Notes under the pieces: generated by a model
Told to the model about the DNA's origin: nothing
The model's database searches: none
The model's input: the letters and a program-made list of their open reading frames with translations, nothing else
Shown: positions 1-7,655 of the stretch, piece after piece
Numbering within the stretch: position 1 is the first letter of the stretch
Layout: each line of letters opens with the position of its first letter
Source of the DNA: Sphingobium fuliginis
GTDB lineage: Bacteria; Pseudomonadota; Alphaproteobacteria; Sphingomonadales; Sphingomonadaceae
NCBI RefSeq assembly: GCF_004152845.1
Contig: NZ_SEON01000006.1
Span: forward strand, 248,001-312,000
Length of the DNA stretch: 64,000 nt
Direction of reading: 5' to 3'
Translations under genes and position numbers: made by a program

Positions 1-7
1 CGCTCAT
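1..7 (-). CDS. start of a further gene of the sulfur operon (partial)
   Basis: On the minus strand an ATG lies at positions 7-5, 17 bases after the stop of the rhodanese gene. A purine-rich ribosome-binding site (GGAAGGA) sits about 7 bases upstream of it. This suggests one more co-directional gene, probably in the same operon, of which only two codons are inside the window. Its product cannot be known from here. Confidence 0.3.
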
Positions 8-24
8 GATCGTTTCCTTCCCGA

Positions 25-1287
25 TCAGATCACGAAGAAGCCGTGGGTGCCGTCGCGCTCCAATTGGGCGACGAGGCCATATTCCCAGTCGAGATAGGCC
101 TGCATGGCGGCGGCCTTGTTGTCGGTGCCTTCATAAGGGCGTTTGTAGCGGCCCTCCGGCCCCCGCGGGCCGGGCGCGCCATCCGGCCCCTTCTCCAGCG
201 TCACGGCGGACCAGTCGACGTCGAGCACGAAGACCTCCCACCCCAGTTGCGCGAGCCAGGAGGCGGTCATGTCGGCGCGGGGACCGAGGTCGTCGGTGAC
301 GACGATGCGCGCGCCGCGCACCGGGGCATTATGGTCGGTTTCCTGCACCAACTGGCCGCCCTGCGCGTTGCGGAAGCCGGGGAGATGGCCGCCCTCATAT
401 TCGCGCGGCTGGCGCACGTCATAGAGATAGAGGGTGCGGGCCTTGTCCGCCTTCAGCTCCTCCAGTTCGTCCCAGCCTATACGCTTCACCCCGGCGCGAT
501 AAGCGACATCGCGGGCATGGGCGCGGGCCTCCTCCGCCGAGCGATTGTCCACCTCCGGCGCGACGCGGGTCTGGCCGGTCTCCAGCTCCTGCCCGGCCAG
601 CGTCCAGCCGATCGTGCCGTTGCGCAGCGCGAAGATGCGGTTGGGCAGGCCCGCATTGACCAGCGACTGCGTGCCGATGATCGACCGCGTCCGGCCGGCG
701 CAGTTGACGATGATCGTCGTATCGGGATCGGGCGCGATGGTCCGGGCGCGCAGCACCAGTTCGGCGCCGGGCACGCTGGTGCCGGTCGGAATGCTCATCG
801 TGTTATATTCGTCGTAGCGGCGGGCGTCGAGGATCGCGATGTCGGCCTTTTCCCGGATCAGCGCCTGCACCTCCTCCGCTGCCAGCGAGGGCGTATGGCG
901 ACGATGTTCGACCAGTTCGCCAAAGGCCTTGGAATAGCTGTTCACATCCTCGAACAGCTCATAGCCCGCCTCGCGCCAGCCGGTGAGGCCGCCTTCCAGT
1001 TCGCGGACGTCGGTATAGCCCAGCCCCTCGAACCGCACGGCCGCCTTGCGCGCCAGACCTTCGCCATTGTCATAGACGACGATCGGCGTGTCGAGCCGGG
1101 GGATGCGCCAGCGCGCTTCCTCGTCGATACGGCGCAGCGGTATCTGGGCCGCGAAGAGGGGGTGGCCCTGCGCGAATTCATGCTCCTCGCGCACGTCGAT
1201 CAGGGCGATCTCGCTGCCCACCAGCAGGGCGCGGCGAATATCCTGCGGCGTGGCAGTCTGAATACGGTCCAGCGTATCGGTGGTCAT
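25..1287 (-). CDS. three-domain rhodanese (sulfurtransferase)
   Basis: The 420-residue protein has three tandem rhodanese-like domains, roughly residues 10-115, 130-245 and 270-370. Each starts with a DVR/DAR-type segment ('IALIDVREEHEF', 'IAILDARRYDEY', 'LYLYDVRQPREY'). Only the middle domain has an active-site cysteine (C196 in 'IIVNCAGRTRS'); the loops of domains 1 and 3 ('VVYDNGEG', 'VVTDDLGPR') have none, so they are probably structural or regulatory. Rhodaneses carry sulfane sulfur as a cysteine persulfide. The start overlaps the stop of the thiol dioxygenase gene as ATGA, so translation is probably coupled and the protein may handle sulfur released upstream in that pathway. The family call is firm; the physiological donor and acceptor are unknown. 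No signal peptide is seen, so it is cytoplasmic. Confidence 0.9.
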   Translation of the reverse strand: MTTDTLDRIQTATPQDIRRALLVGSEIALIDVREEHEFAQGHPLFAAQIPLRRIDEEARWRIPRLDTPIVVYDNGEGLARKAAVRFEGLGYTDVRELEGGLTGWREAGYELFEDVNSYSKAFGELVEHRRHTPSLAAEEVQALIREKADIAILDARRYDEYNTMSIPTGTSVPGAELVLRARTIAPDPDTTIIVNCAGRTRSIIGTQSLVNAGLPNRIFALRNGTIGWTLAGQELETGQTRVAPEVDNRSAEEARAHARDVAYRAGVKRIGWDELEELKADKARTLYLYDVRQPREYEGGHLPGFRNAQGGQLVQETDHNAPVRGARIVVTDDLGPRADMTASWLAQLGWEVFVLDVDWSAVTLEKGPDGAPGPRGPEGRYKRPYEGTDNKAAAMQAYLDWEYGLVAQLERDGTHGFFVI

Positions 1288-1910
1288 GCGTTTCTCGATC
1301 TGTCCCAGAGGTTGGGGATCACGCCGTTGGCGTAACCCGATATGAAGGTCTTGGGCGTGCCGTCGGCGGCATAGGTCGCCCGCTCGACCGCGCCGATATT
1401 GGCGCCGTAGACATGGATGCTGATCGACGGCCGGTCGGGCAGGCCATTGGTCACGCGATGAATGTCGCCGATGCGGGGGGAGACGGCGTCGACTTCGCCC
1501 TCGCGCAGAAATTGTTCGCCGTGCGGGATCAGCCGGCCATCGGGCGACTGACGGAAGCGCTCGACCTTTTCCACGCCGCGCAGCACGCCGACCAGGCCCC
1601 AGACGGTATGATCATGGATGGGGGTCGACTGGCCCGGCCCCCAGACGAAGCTGACGACGCTGAACCGTTCCCGGCTGTCGCAATGGAGCAGATATTGCTG
1701 ATAGCGGTCGGGATGCGGGCGGGTGAATTGCTCCGGCAGCCAGTCGTCCCTGGCGATCAGGCGGCTCAGCAGGGCGCGTCCGCTTTCCAATATCGCCCCT
1801 TCATCGCGGGTCGCCGCCAGCAGGTCGGCAAAGGCGGTGACGAAGCCGCGCAGGCGGCCGATATCCGCAGCGCCCTCGACGGGTCGTTGCAGGGTCGAGA
1901 CAGCGTTCAT
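1284..1910 (-). CDS. thiol dioxygenase (cysteine / 3-mercaptopropionate dioxygenase family)
   Basis: This 208-residue cupin carries the iron-binding set H99, H101 (in 'PIHDHTVWG') and H151 ('GDIHRV') of cysteine-dioxygenase-type enzymes. These oxidise a free thiol to its sulfinate with O2 and non-haem iron. The segment 'DRYQQYLLH' has glutamine where mammalian cysteine dioxygenase has its carboxylate-binding arginine. That is the hallmark of the Gln-type branch, several members of which act on 3-mercaptopropionate. I infer a 3-mercapto-acid or cysteine substrate. It overlaps the ABC ATPase stop (ATGA) upstream and the rhodanese start (ATGA) downstream, so import, thiol oxidation and sulfur transfer appear to be one transcription unit. 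Confidence 0.88.
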   Translation of the reverse strand: MNAVSTLQRPVEGAADIGRLRGFVTAFADLLAATRDEGAILESGRALLSRLIARDDWLPEQFTRPHPDRYQQYLLHCDSRERFSVVSFVWGPGQSTPIHDHTVWGLVGVLRGVEKVERFRQSPDGRLIPHGEQFLREGEVDAVSPRIGDIHRVTNGLPDRPSISIHVYGANIGAVERATYAADGTPKTFISGYANGVIPNLWDRSRNA

Positions 1911-2707
1911 TCGGCTGCCTCGGCAATGGGCGCGAAAGGAACGACGCCCTCGCCATGATCCTCGCCCCCGAGATAGGAGAGCAGTTTTTCGCGCAGCCGC
2001 CCGGAAATGGCGGAGCGTTCGCCGCGCGGAACCGTGATCCGCTCCTGCGCGACGATGCGTCCCTTGTCGAGCACCAGCACCCGGTCGGCCAGCGCGATCG
2101 CCTCCTCCACGTCATGGGTCACGATCAGCACGGCGGGCCGGTGCGCGCGCCAGAGCGACAGGACGAGGTCGTGCATGCGATAACGGGTCAGCGCGTCGAG
2201 GGCGGCGAAGGGCTCGTCGAGCAGCAGCAGCTTGGGTTCGCGCACCAGAGCGCGGGCGAGCGCGACGCGCTGCGCCTCCCCGCCGGAGAGCGTCAGCGGC
2301 CAGGCGTCGAGCCGATGACCAAGGCCGACCTCCTTGAGCGCGGCTTCGCTGCGGTCGCGCACCCGGTCGCCCTTGAGGCCCAGGGCGACATTCTTCCATA
2401 CCGGCTTCCAGGGCAGCAGCCGCGCATCCTGGAACACCACGGCGCGGGAATCGGGGACTTCCACATCCTGACCCCGCACCTCGTCCAGCCCGGCGAGGGT
2501 CCGCAGCAGGGTGGTCTTGCCCGAACCCGAACGACCCAGCAGCGCGATGAACTCGCCGGGCGCGATGTCGAGGTCCAGGCCGTCGATGATCGTGTTGGGG
2601 CCGAAGCGTCGGGTGAAATCGCGCAGCCTCACCACCGGTTCGGGATGCGGAATATCGCTGTGGCCGGCGGCGCTTTGCAGGGCGGTGAATCCGAGACGGG
2701 CGTCCAT
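1907..2707 (-). CDS. ssuB: ABC transporter ATP-binding protein, SsuB/TauB type
   Basis: The 266-residue ATPase has Walker A (residues 58-66, GRSGSGKTT), Q-loop Q93, the signature LSGGE (140-144) and Walker B ending in DEP (about 160-166). It belongs to the nitrate/sulfonate/taurine group that energises SsuC-like permeases. The ATG at 2707 begins 2 bases after the permease stop, and the stop overlaps the dioxygenase start. The frame stays open far upstream inside the permease gene, but that part is out of frame with the permease protein and is not coding. Substrate specificity cannot be read from the ATPase. The operon has no binding protein; the only candidate in the window is at 17864-18850. 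Confidence 0.92.
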   Translation of the reverse strand: MDARLGFTALQSAAGHSDIPHPEPVVRLRDFTRRFGPNTIIDGLDLDIAPGEFIALLGRSGSGKTTLLRTLAGLDEVRGQDVEVPDSRAVVFQDARLLPWKPVWKNVALGLKGDRVRDRSEAALKEVGLGHRLDAWPLTLSGGEAQRVALARALVREPKLLLLDEPFAALDALTRYRMHDLVLSLWRAHRPAVLIVTHDVEEAIALADRVLVLDKGRIVAQERITVPRGERSAISGRLREKLLSYLGGEDHGEGVVPFAPIAEAAE

Positions 2708-2709
2708 GC

Positions 2710-3528
2710 TTATTGCTCCACTATGCTGGGGCGCCAGATCAGGGCGCGGGCTTCGACGGTGCGGACCAGCCAGTCGGCGCCAAGGCCGAGAATGGCATAG
2801 ACCATGAGGCAGACGACGATGATGTCGGTCCGCATGAAATCGCGGGCATTGTTGATGAGATAGCCGAGCCCCGCCGAAGCGTTGATCTGCTCCGCCACGA
2901 CCAGCACCAATATGGCCACGGACAGGGCGTAGCGCAGCCCGACCAGCAACGAAGGCAAGGCGGAGGGCAGGACGACGTGCCAGATCTGCTCCCAACGGCT
3001 GAGACCGAAGCTTTTCGCCGCATCCAGCAGGCGCAGGTCGACGCCGCGGATGCCGCTGTAGAGGTTGAGATAGACCGGAAAGACCGCCGCGAAGGCGATG
3101 AGCGCGATCTTGGGCGTTTCCCCGATCCCGAACCAGACGATGAAAAGCGGCGTGAGCGCCAGCACGGGAATGGTCCGCTTGATCTGCATCAGCGGGTCGA
3201 CCGCCAGCTCTCCGGTACGGGACAGTCCGGCGACCAGACCGAGGGCGAGGCCAAGCCCCACCCCGATCAGCAGGCCGACGGCGACTCGGGCGAAGGACAC
3301 CAGCAGGTTCGAGGGCAATTCGCCCGACAGCAGCATCTCCACCAGCGTCCCGATGACGGCCGAGGGCGCGGCCAGCGTGCGTTCGGGAATCAGGCCGCTG
3401 CGCGACCCCAATTCCCACAGCAGCAGCAAGAGGACAGGCGAAAGCCAGCGTCCGCCGAAGCGCGCCAGGGAAAATTTCTGTACCCCGCCATGCGCATGGC
3501 CGCGCCTGTCCGCCGTCAAAACCGTCAT
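2710..3528 (-). CDS. ssuC: ABC transporter permease, SsuC/TauC type
   Basis: The 272-residue inner-membrane protein has about six hydrophobic helices and the EAA-type coupling loop ('DAAKSFGLSRWEQIWHVVLP', about residue 180), which docks on the ATPase. Family members import aliphatic sulfonates, taurine, nitrate or pyrimidine precursors. I start it at ATG 3528 behind GAGGG rather than at the TTG one codon earlier. It is first in a five-gene minus-strand operon and is divergent from a LysR gene. The sulfur enzymes downstream favour an organosulfur substrate. Confidence 0.92.
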   Translation of the reverse strand: MTVLTADRRGHAHGGVQKFSLARFGGRWLSPVLLLLLWELGSRSGLIPERTLAAPSAVIGTLVEMLLSGELPSNLLVSFARVAVGLLIGVGLGLALGLVAGLSRTGELAVDPLMQIKRTIPVLALTPLFIVWFGIGETPKIALIAFAAVFPVYLNLYSGIRGVDLRLLDAAKSFGLSRWEQIWHVVLPSALPSLLVGLRYALSVAILVLVVAEQINASAGLGYLINNARDFMRTDIIVVCLMVYAILGLGADWLVRTVEARALIWRPSIVEQ

Positions 3529-3818
3529 CAACTCGCCCTCTCGATAGGTGAGGGAAAGCCCAACATGAATTCTCTACTGTTTCAATTAAGTTTTAATTGG
3601 CCGACCTATGAGCAGCGCTCATTCGAACCGGTTGAGCCTGAATCGGACGCGTCCGGCCGCAGAAAATGGCGGGTTTGCGCGTCCGGATCGTTGTACCCAA
3701 GATTTTTATGCCCTCTTTAAATCTCTACTATTTTGATTGATATATAAGTCTTCGCGATAAGGCTGCGACTCCGTTCCCGGCTTCGGATCGGCTGTGCTTC
3801 CCTTGCAATGAGGTTTTC
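3529..3818. promoter_or_regulatory. divergent regulatory region with LysR-type operator candidates
   Basis: This 290-base gap separates the ssuC operon from the divergent LysR gene and is clearly AT-richer than the genes. It holds two perfect dyads: CAATTAA-gtt-TTAATTG at 3583-3599 and ATGAGC-agc-GCTCAT at 3608-3622. The second contains a T-N11-A core, the usual LysR box. A sequence TCTCTACT-n-TTT occurs twice in the same orientation (3571-3587 and 3722-3738, 13 of 17 bases equal). The TCTCTAC core recurs upstream of the sulfonate-binding-protein gene near 19001-19021. Autoregulated divergent control is inferred. Confidence 0.6.
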
Positions 3819-4655
3819 ATGCCGGTCAATCTGCCTACCAATCTGCTCCGCAGCTTCGTCGCCATCGTGGACACGGGGTCTATGCTGAACGCGTCGGAGC
3901 AGGTGTTCGTGACCCAGTCCGCGCTCAGCCTCCAGATCAAGCGGCTGGAGGAACTGGTGCAGCAGACCCTGTTCCTGCGGGAAGGCCGGCGGCTGAACCT
4001 GACCTCTGCGGGGGAAGTGCTGCTCGATTATGCGCGGCGGGTGCTGATGCTGCATGACGAGGCGGTCGCGGCGGTCAGCGCAGGCCGTTTCGCCGGCCCG
4101 GCGCGCATCGGCATGGTGCAGGATTTCGCGGACAGCCTGCTCAGCGGACTGCTGTCGCGCTTTTCCGAACTGCATCCCGATGCGCAGATCTATGCGCGGG
4201 TTGCCGGCACGGCGGAGTTGCAGACATTGCTCGACCGGCGCGAGCTGGACATCCTGCTGGGTTTCGCCGCGCCCAACGATCCGCATGCGGTGACGGTCGC
4301 GCCGATGAGCTGGTATGGCGAGGCCGCGCTGGCAGAGCGGGAGGTGATCCCGCTCGCCGTACTGGAGGAACCTTGCCGTTTCCGGGAGGCGGCGATCCGG
4401 GCGCTGGAGGATAGCGGGCTGCAATGGCGGATCGCGGTGGAGACGCCCAATCTGGCGACGCTGAAGGCGGCGGTGGGGGCTGGCCTGGGCATTACCTGCC
4501 GCACGCATCTGTTCCTGGAGAACGACCGGGTGCTGGAGCATGACGGCCTGCCGCAACTCCCGCGCGTCGCCGCGATCCTGCGCGCTGGGGAAAAACTGGA
4601 CAAGGCGGCGCATCGGCTGGCCGAATTGGCGCGGGAAACGGTGCAGACGCTGTAG
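3819..4655 (+). CDS. LysR-family transcriptional regulator
   Basis: The 278-residue protein has an N-terminal winged helix-turn-helix (about residues 5-65; 'TGSMLNASEQVFVTQSALS') and a C-terminal periplasmic-binding-protein-like effector domain from about residue 90. The start ATG 3819 is preceded by GAGG at a workable distance. Divergence from the permease operon across a gap with LysR-like boxes makes it the probable regulator of organosulfur uptake. The effector is not identifiable. It could equally act on the dehydrogenase convergent to it at 4872-5819. Confidence 0.9.
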   Translation: MPVNLPTNLLRSFVAIVDTGSMLNASEQVFVTQSALSLQIKRLEELVQQTLFLREGRRLNLTSAGEVLLDYARRVLMLHDEAVAAVSAGRFAGPARIGMVQDFADSLLSGLLSRFSELHPDAQIYARVAGTAELQTLLDRRELDILLGFAAPNDPHAVTVAPMSWYGEAALAEREVIPLAVLEEPCRFREAAIRALEDSGLQWRIAVETPNLATLKAAVGAGLGITCRTHLFLENDRVLEHDGLPQLPRVAAILRAGEKLDKAAHRLAELARETVQTL

Positions 4656-4871
4656 CGCGGTTTCGGATCCGATTGACCGGATCGCAGCTTTCGGCCTGTC
4701 GTTGTCGTTATGGATTGCCCAGTCATTGCCTGGAAATCGCCTTGGCGCGCCGGACGGCAAATTGTCGCCGGCCATTGCCGCCGCCGAACCGCCATGCCGA
4801 AACAGGTTCAGCATGACGATGATGACATGTTCGACGGCATCGCTCCGGATCGGTCCTGATGCGGCTCCTTC

Positions 4872-5819
4872 CTAATAGCCACGTGCCGGGTCGACGATGT
4901 CGCTGGGCTTTTCGCCGCGGATGAAGCGGGACAGATCGTCGTTCACCTTCTCCAGCAAGCGGTGGCGGATCAGGCTGTAGTTGCTGGAGATATGCGGCGT
5001 CAGCCGTACGCGCGGATGGGTGTAGAGTGCATGCCCCTCGGGCAGCGGCTCCGGATCGGTGACGTCCAGCGTTGCGAAACCCAGCCGCTCGCTGTCCAGC
5101 GCATCGATAAGCGCCTCCTGATCGATCACCGAGCCCCGCGCTATGTTGATGAGATGCGCGCCGGGCTTGATCCGGGCGAACAGGGCTTCGTTGAAGAGGT
5201 GGCGGGTCTCCGGCGTTCCGGGCACGGCGATGACGATATGATCCGCCTCCGCCGCCAGCGTTTCCAGGTCGCGGACATGCTGCACGCCGCTGATGCCCGA
5301 TTGCGCGCCGCTTCGCCGCAGGCCGATGACCTGCGCGCCCAGCGCCAGGCCGCGCCGCGCCACCGCTGCGCCGATCGCGCCCAGCCCGACGATGCCGATG
5401 GTCGTCCCGGATACGCGGCCCAGCGGGCGAGGAACCCACTGATCGCGCGAACGGGCGGTCGCCGCCTCCAGATTCTTGGCATGGGCATAAATGGCGGCGA
5501 TCACATAGTCCGCGATCTCCTCCGACGCGACGCCGCGACCGCAGGTGACGAGCGGGGCGTCCAGCAGCCAGCCGGGGTAGAAATCCACCCCAGCCGAGGC
5601 GCTATAGACCCATTTGAGCCGCCCCGGCCATATTTTCGGCCGGGCCTCCTGTGTGGATCGCCGCCAGGCAAGGGACGGCCGCACCAGCAATATGTCCGCC
5701 TCGTTCGCGGCGGTCCACGGCTCATCCTCCGCCACGTCGATCAGGGTCGGGGCGGACGGGTGCAGGCCAAGGCTGCGGTTGAAATCGGGTTCCAACTGGC
5801 TGGCGATGATCAAGGACAT
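4872..5819 (-). CDS. D-2-hydroxyacid dehydrogenase (NAD(P)-dependent)
   Basis: The 315-residue enzyme has the NAD(P) Rossmann motif GLGAIG (145-150) and the family catalytic landmarks: arginine in 'NIARGSVID', glutamate in 'DVTDPEPLPEGH' and histidine in 'TPHISS'. It interconverts a 2-oxoacid and a D-2-hydroxyacid. The substrate is unknown; a 2-oxo or 2-hydroxy acid left after desulfonation or thiol oxidation would fit this neighbourhood, but that is a guess. It is convergent with the LysR gene and has 600 bases without a clear gene upstream of it. No signal peptide. Confidence 0.88.
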   Translation of the reverse strand: MSLIIASQLEPDFNRSLGLHPSAPTLIDVAEDEPWTAANEADILLVRPSLAWRRSTQEARPKIWPGRLKWVYSASAGVDFYPGWLLDAPLVTCGRGVASEEIADYVIAAIYAHAKNLEAATARSRDQWVPRPLGRVSGTTIGIVGLGAIGAAVARRGLALGAQVIGLRRSGAQSGISGVQHVRDLETLAAEADHIVIAVPGTPETRHLFNEALFARIKPGAHLINIARGSVIDQEALIDALDSERLGFATLDVTDPEPLPEGHALYTHPRVRLTPHISSNYSLIRHRLLEKVNDDLSRFIRGEKPSDIVDPARGY

Positions 5820-6426
5820 GTCAGTTCCCCGGCACGGCGACTCTTGCCGAAGGGTCCGTGTTCCAGCACGGCCTGCCGCGCAAGTTGCTCATGAATGCCT
5901 TGCGGCCGGCCCGGTGCTCGGGCGGGCGATACAGGATGAGGATGGGTCGTCATTTTGAAATCGCGATAGAAGTTGCGATGAACATGCTCGCTTGCTCCAG
6001 CCAAGATGTTCCTGCCTCCAAGGCCGATGTCGGCATGGCAGGTTCAAGGATCGGCATAGGGAATATACCTGGCTGCCCGCGCTCACATCTGAATTTTTCT
6101 CAAGCATGAACTCGAGAATTTAATGGCTCACCGGGGGCGACCGACTTCAGGCCGACACTTCATCGGGATTCCGATTATGGCTGGAGGAGAAGCCGGTGGG
6201 GAACATCAGGCGCCTGCCCCAATGAGAAAATGCGATATTGGGATTTATGTTATAAAATTGACGCGCCCTTTTGTTGCGTCCATTGGCTTTCATGGTGGCT
6301 CGACAGGGTTGATCGCTCGCCTGATCGGAGATGTTGTCGAGTTCCGGCAGCGGACGGAAGCGGCGAGGAAAGACGTCGATCAGCCATCGGCAATCGGTCC
6401 TTTTTTGATATAGCGCTGGGGAAATA
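5820..6426. other. intergenic region, no gene supported
   Basis: These 607 bases lie between the divergent dehydrogenase and flavin oxidoreductase genes. Short open frames exist on both strands but none has a convincing ribosome-binding site together with a recognisable protein. From about 6080 to 6420 the base composition is much AT-richer than the rest of the window, as expected for a promoter region. No TCTCTAC element like those near the transporter genes was found. Confidence 0.5.
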
Positions 6427-7614
6427 ATGGCGACAGCATCCGACTTGCGGCCCACTCCTGTCCCGGACGAAGTTTTGGCCATTTTGCGCGAGCGTTTCGC
6501 TGCAACCGCCGCCGATCATGATCGCGACGCTTCCTTTCCCTTTGCAAATTTCGCCGCCTTGCATGAGCATGGATTATTGGCGCTGACGATTGCGCCCGAA
6601 AGAGGTGGCCGGGGCGCGGACCTTGCGGAGACCAGCCGAGTCGTGCTGGAGATTGCGAAGGGGGACCCCTCAACGGCGCTGGTCCTCATCATGCAGTATC
6701 TGACCCACGCCGGTGTGCGCGGCAAGGACCGCTGGCCCGCACATCTGCGCCGCCGTGTCGAGGCCGAAGCAGTATCGCGGGGGGCGCTTTCCAATGCATT
6801 GCGTGTTGAGCCGGAACTGGGCACGCCCACGCGTGGCGGCCTGCCGGCCACCACGGGGAAGCGCGACGGGGAAGGCTGGCGGATTTCCGGTCACAAGCTC
6901 TTCTCCACCGGAAGCCCGATCCTGAGCTACATGATCGTCTGGGGCCGTACCGAGGGGGACGATCCGCTTGTCGGCTACTTCCTTGTGCCGGCAGGCAGCC
7001 CGGGCATACGCATAGAGGAAACCTGGAATCATGCGGGGATGCGCGCAAGCGGCAGCCACGACGTCATCCTGACCGATGTGGCGATTCCGTTCGACCACGC
7101 CGTCGACTTGCGGCGGCCGGAGGAATGGAACGAGGATAATTCGCTCCAGCTCGCATGGATGGTCGGCCTGCTCGGCAGCCTCTACGACGCGGTGGCGCAA
7201 CAAGGGCGCAACTGGTTCGCGGAATTTGCGAGCAGCCGTATACCGACAAATCTGGGGGCACCCCTATCCTCCCTTTATCGTTATCAGGAACTGCTGGGCC
7301 GCATGGACGCGCTTCTGCTGAACAACAGGATATTGCTGCAGGACCTGATCCGCCGTACCGACGAAGGGTCGCCGCCTTCCGCGTCGGACGCGCAACTCCT
7401 CAAATATCTCATCACCGGCAACGCCATCGATGCCGTCGCGCTGGCGGTGGAGGCCACCGGCAATCCGGGGCTTACCCGCAATAATCCGCTTGAGCGCCAT
7501 TATCGCGACGTGCTGTGCAGCCGCGCCCATGCCCCGCAGAACGATTCGATCCTGACTTCTGCCGGACGCGCCGGTTTCAGCCGACAGGCGTCGCCGCGGA
7601 AGGGCGACAGGTGA
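6427..7614 (+). CDS. acyl-CoA-dehydrogenase-fold flavin oxidoreductase (SfnB/DszC-like)
   Basis: The 395-residue protein has the acyl-CoA dehydrogenase architecture. An N-terminal helical part (about 1-120) has 'LTIAPERGGRGADLAETSRVVLEIAKGDPSTALVL'-type segments. A central beta domain follows, with 'ISGHKLFSTGSP' and 'ASGSHDVILTDVAIP'. The C-terminal helical bundle ends near 'ATGNPGLTRNNPLERHYRDV'. This version of the fold includes the sulfur-acquisition oxidoreductases SfnB and DszC-type flavin monooxygenases, and the sulfur genes nearby favour that reading. A true acyl-CoA dehydrogenase remains possible; I cannot assign a catalytic glutamate. It is convergent with the FG-GAP gene. Confidence 0.78.
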   Translation: MATASDLRPTPVPDEVLAILRERFAATAADHDRDASFPFANFAALHEHGLLALTIAPERGGRGADLAETSRVVLEIAKGDPSTALVLIMQYLTHAGVRGKDRWPAHLRRRVEAEAVSRGALSNALRVEPELGTPTRGGLPATTGKRDGEGWRISGHKLFSTGSPILSYMIVWGRTEGDDPLVGYFLVPAGSPGIRIEETWNHAGMRASGSHDVILTDVAIPFDHAVDLRRPEEWNEDNSLQLAWMVGLLGSLYDAVAQQGRNWFAEFASSRIPTNLGAPLSSLYRYQELLGRMDALLLNNRILLQDLIRRTDEGSPPSASDAQLLKYLITGNAIDAVALAVEATGNPGLTRNNPLERHYRDVLCSRAHAPQNDSILTSAGRAGFSRQASPRKGDR

Positions 7615-7631
7615 CGCCCCATCGCCCTTCC

Positions 7632-7655
7632 GGAACGGTCATGCGCTACCGTTCC
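7632..7655. terminator. hairpin between convergent genes
   Basis: GGAACGGT (7632-7639) and ACCGTTCC (7648-7655) form an 8-bp perfect stem around an 8-base loop. It sits between the oxidoreductase stop and the end of the FG-GAP gene, overlapping the last codons of the latter. No clear T-run follows, so the terminator role is plausible but not certain. Confidence 0.4.

Noticed and set aside
43..1335. Long open frames antisense to real genes (this one opposite the rhodanese; similar ones opposite czcA, the kinase, the MHS carrier and the M3 peptidase)
   Set aside because: They mirror high-GC third-position bias of the opposite strand, lack ribosome-binding sites and show no domains.
4791..4830. 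Sequence with AAACAGGTTCAGCATGACG after the LysR gene
   Set aside because: It resembles a dispersed sphingomonad intergenic repeat, but no second copy was found in this window, so it is not listed.
5810..6004. 64-codon minus-strand frame overlapping the dehydrogenase start
   Set aside because: Considered as a leader peptide or remnant, but it has no Shine-Dalgarno and no similarity I recognise.
6147..6482. 111-codon minus-strand frame upstream of the flavin oxidoreductase
   Set aside because: It overlaps the start of a well-supported gene on the other strand, has no ribosome-binding site and its sequence looks random.
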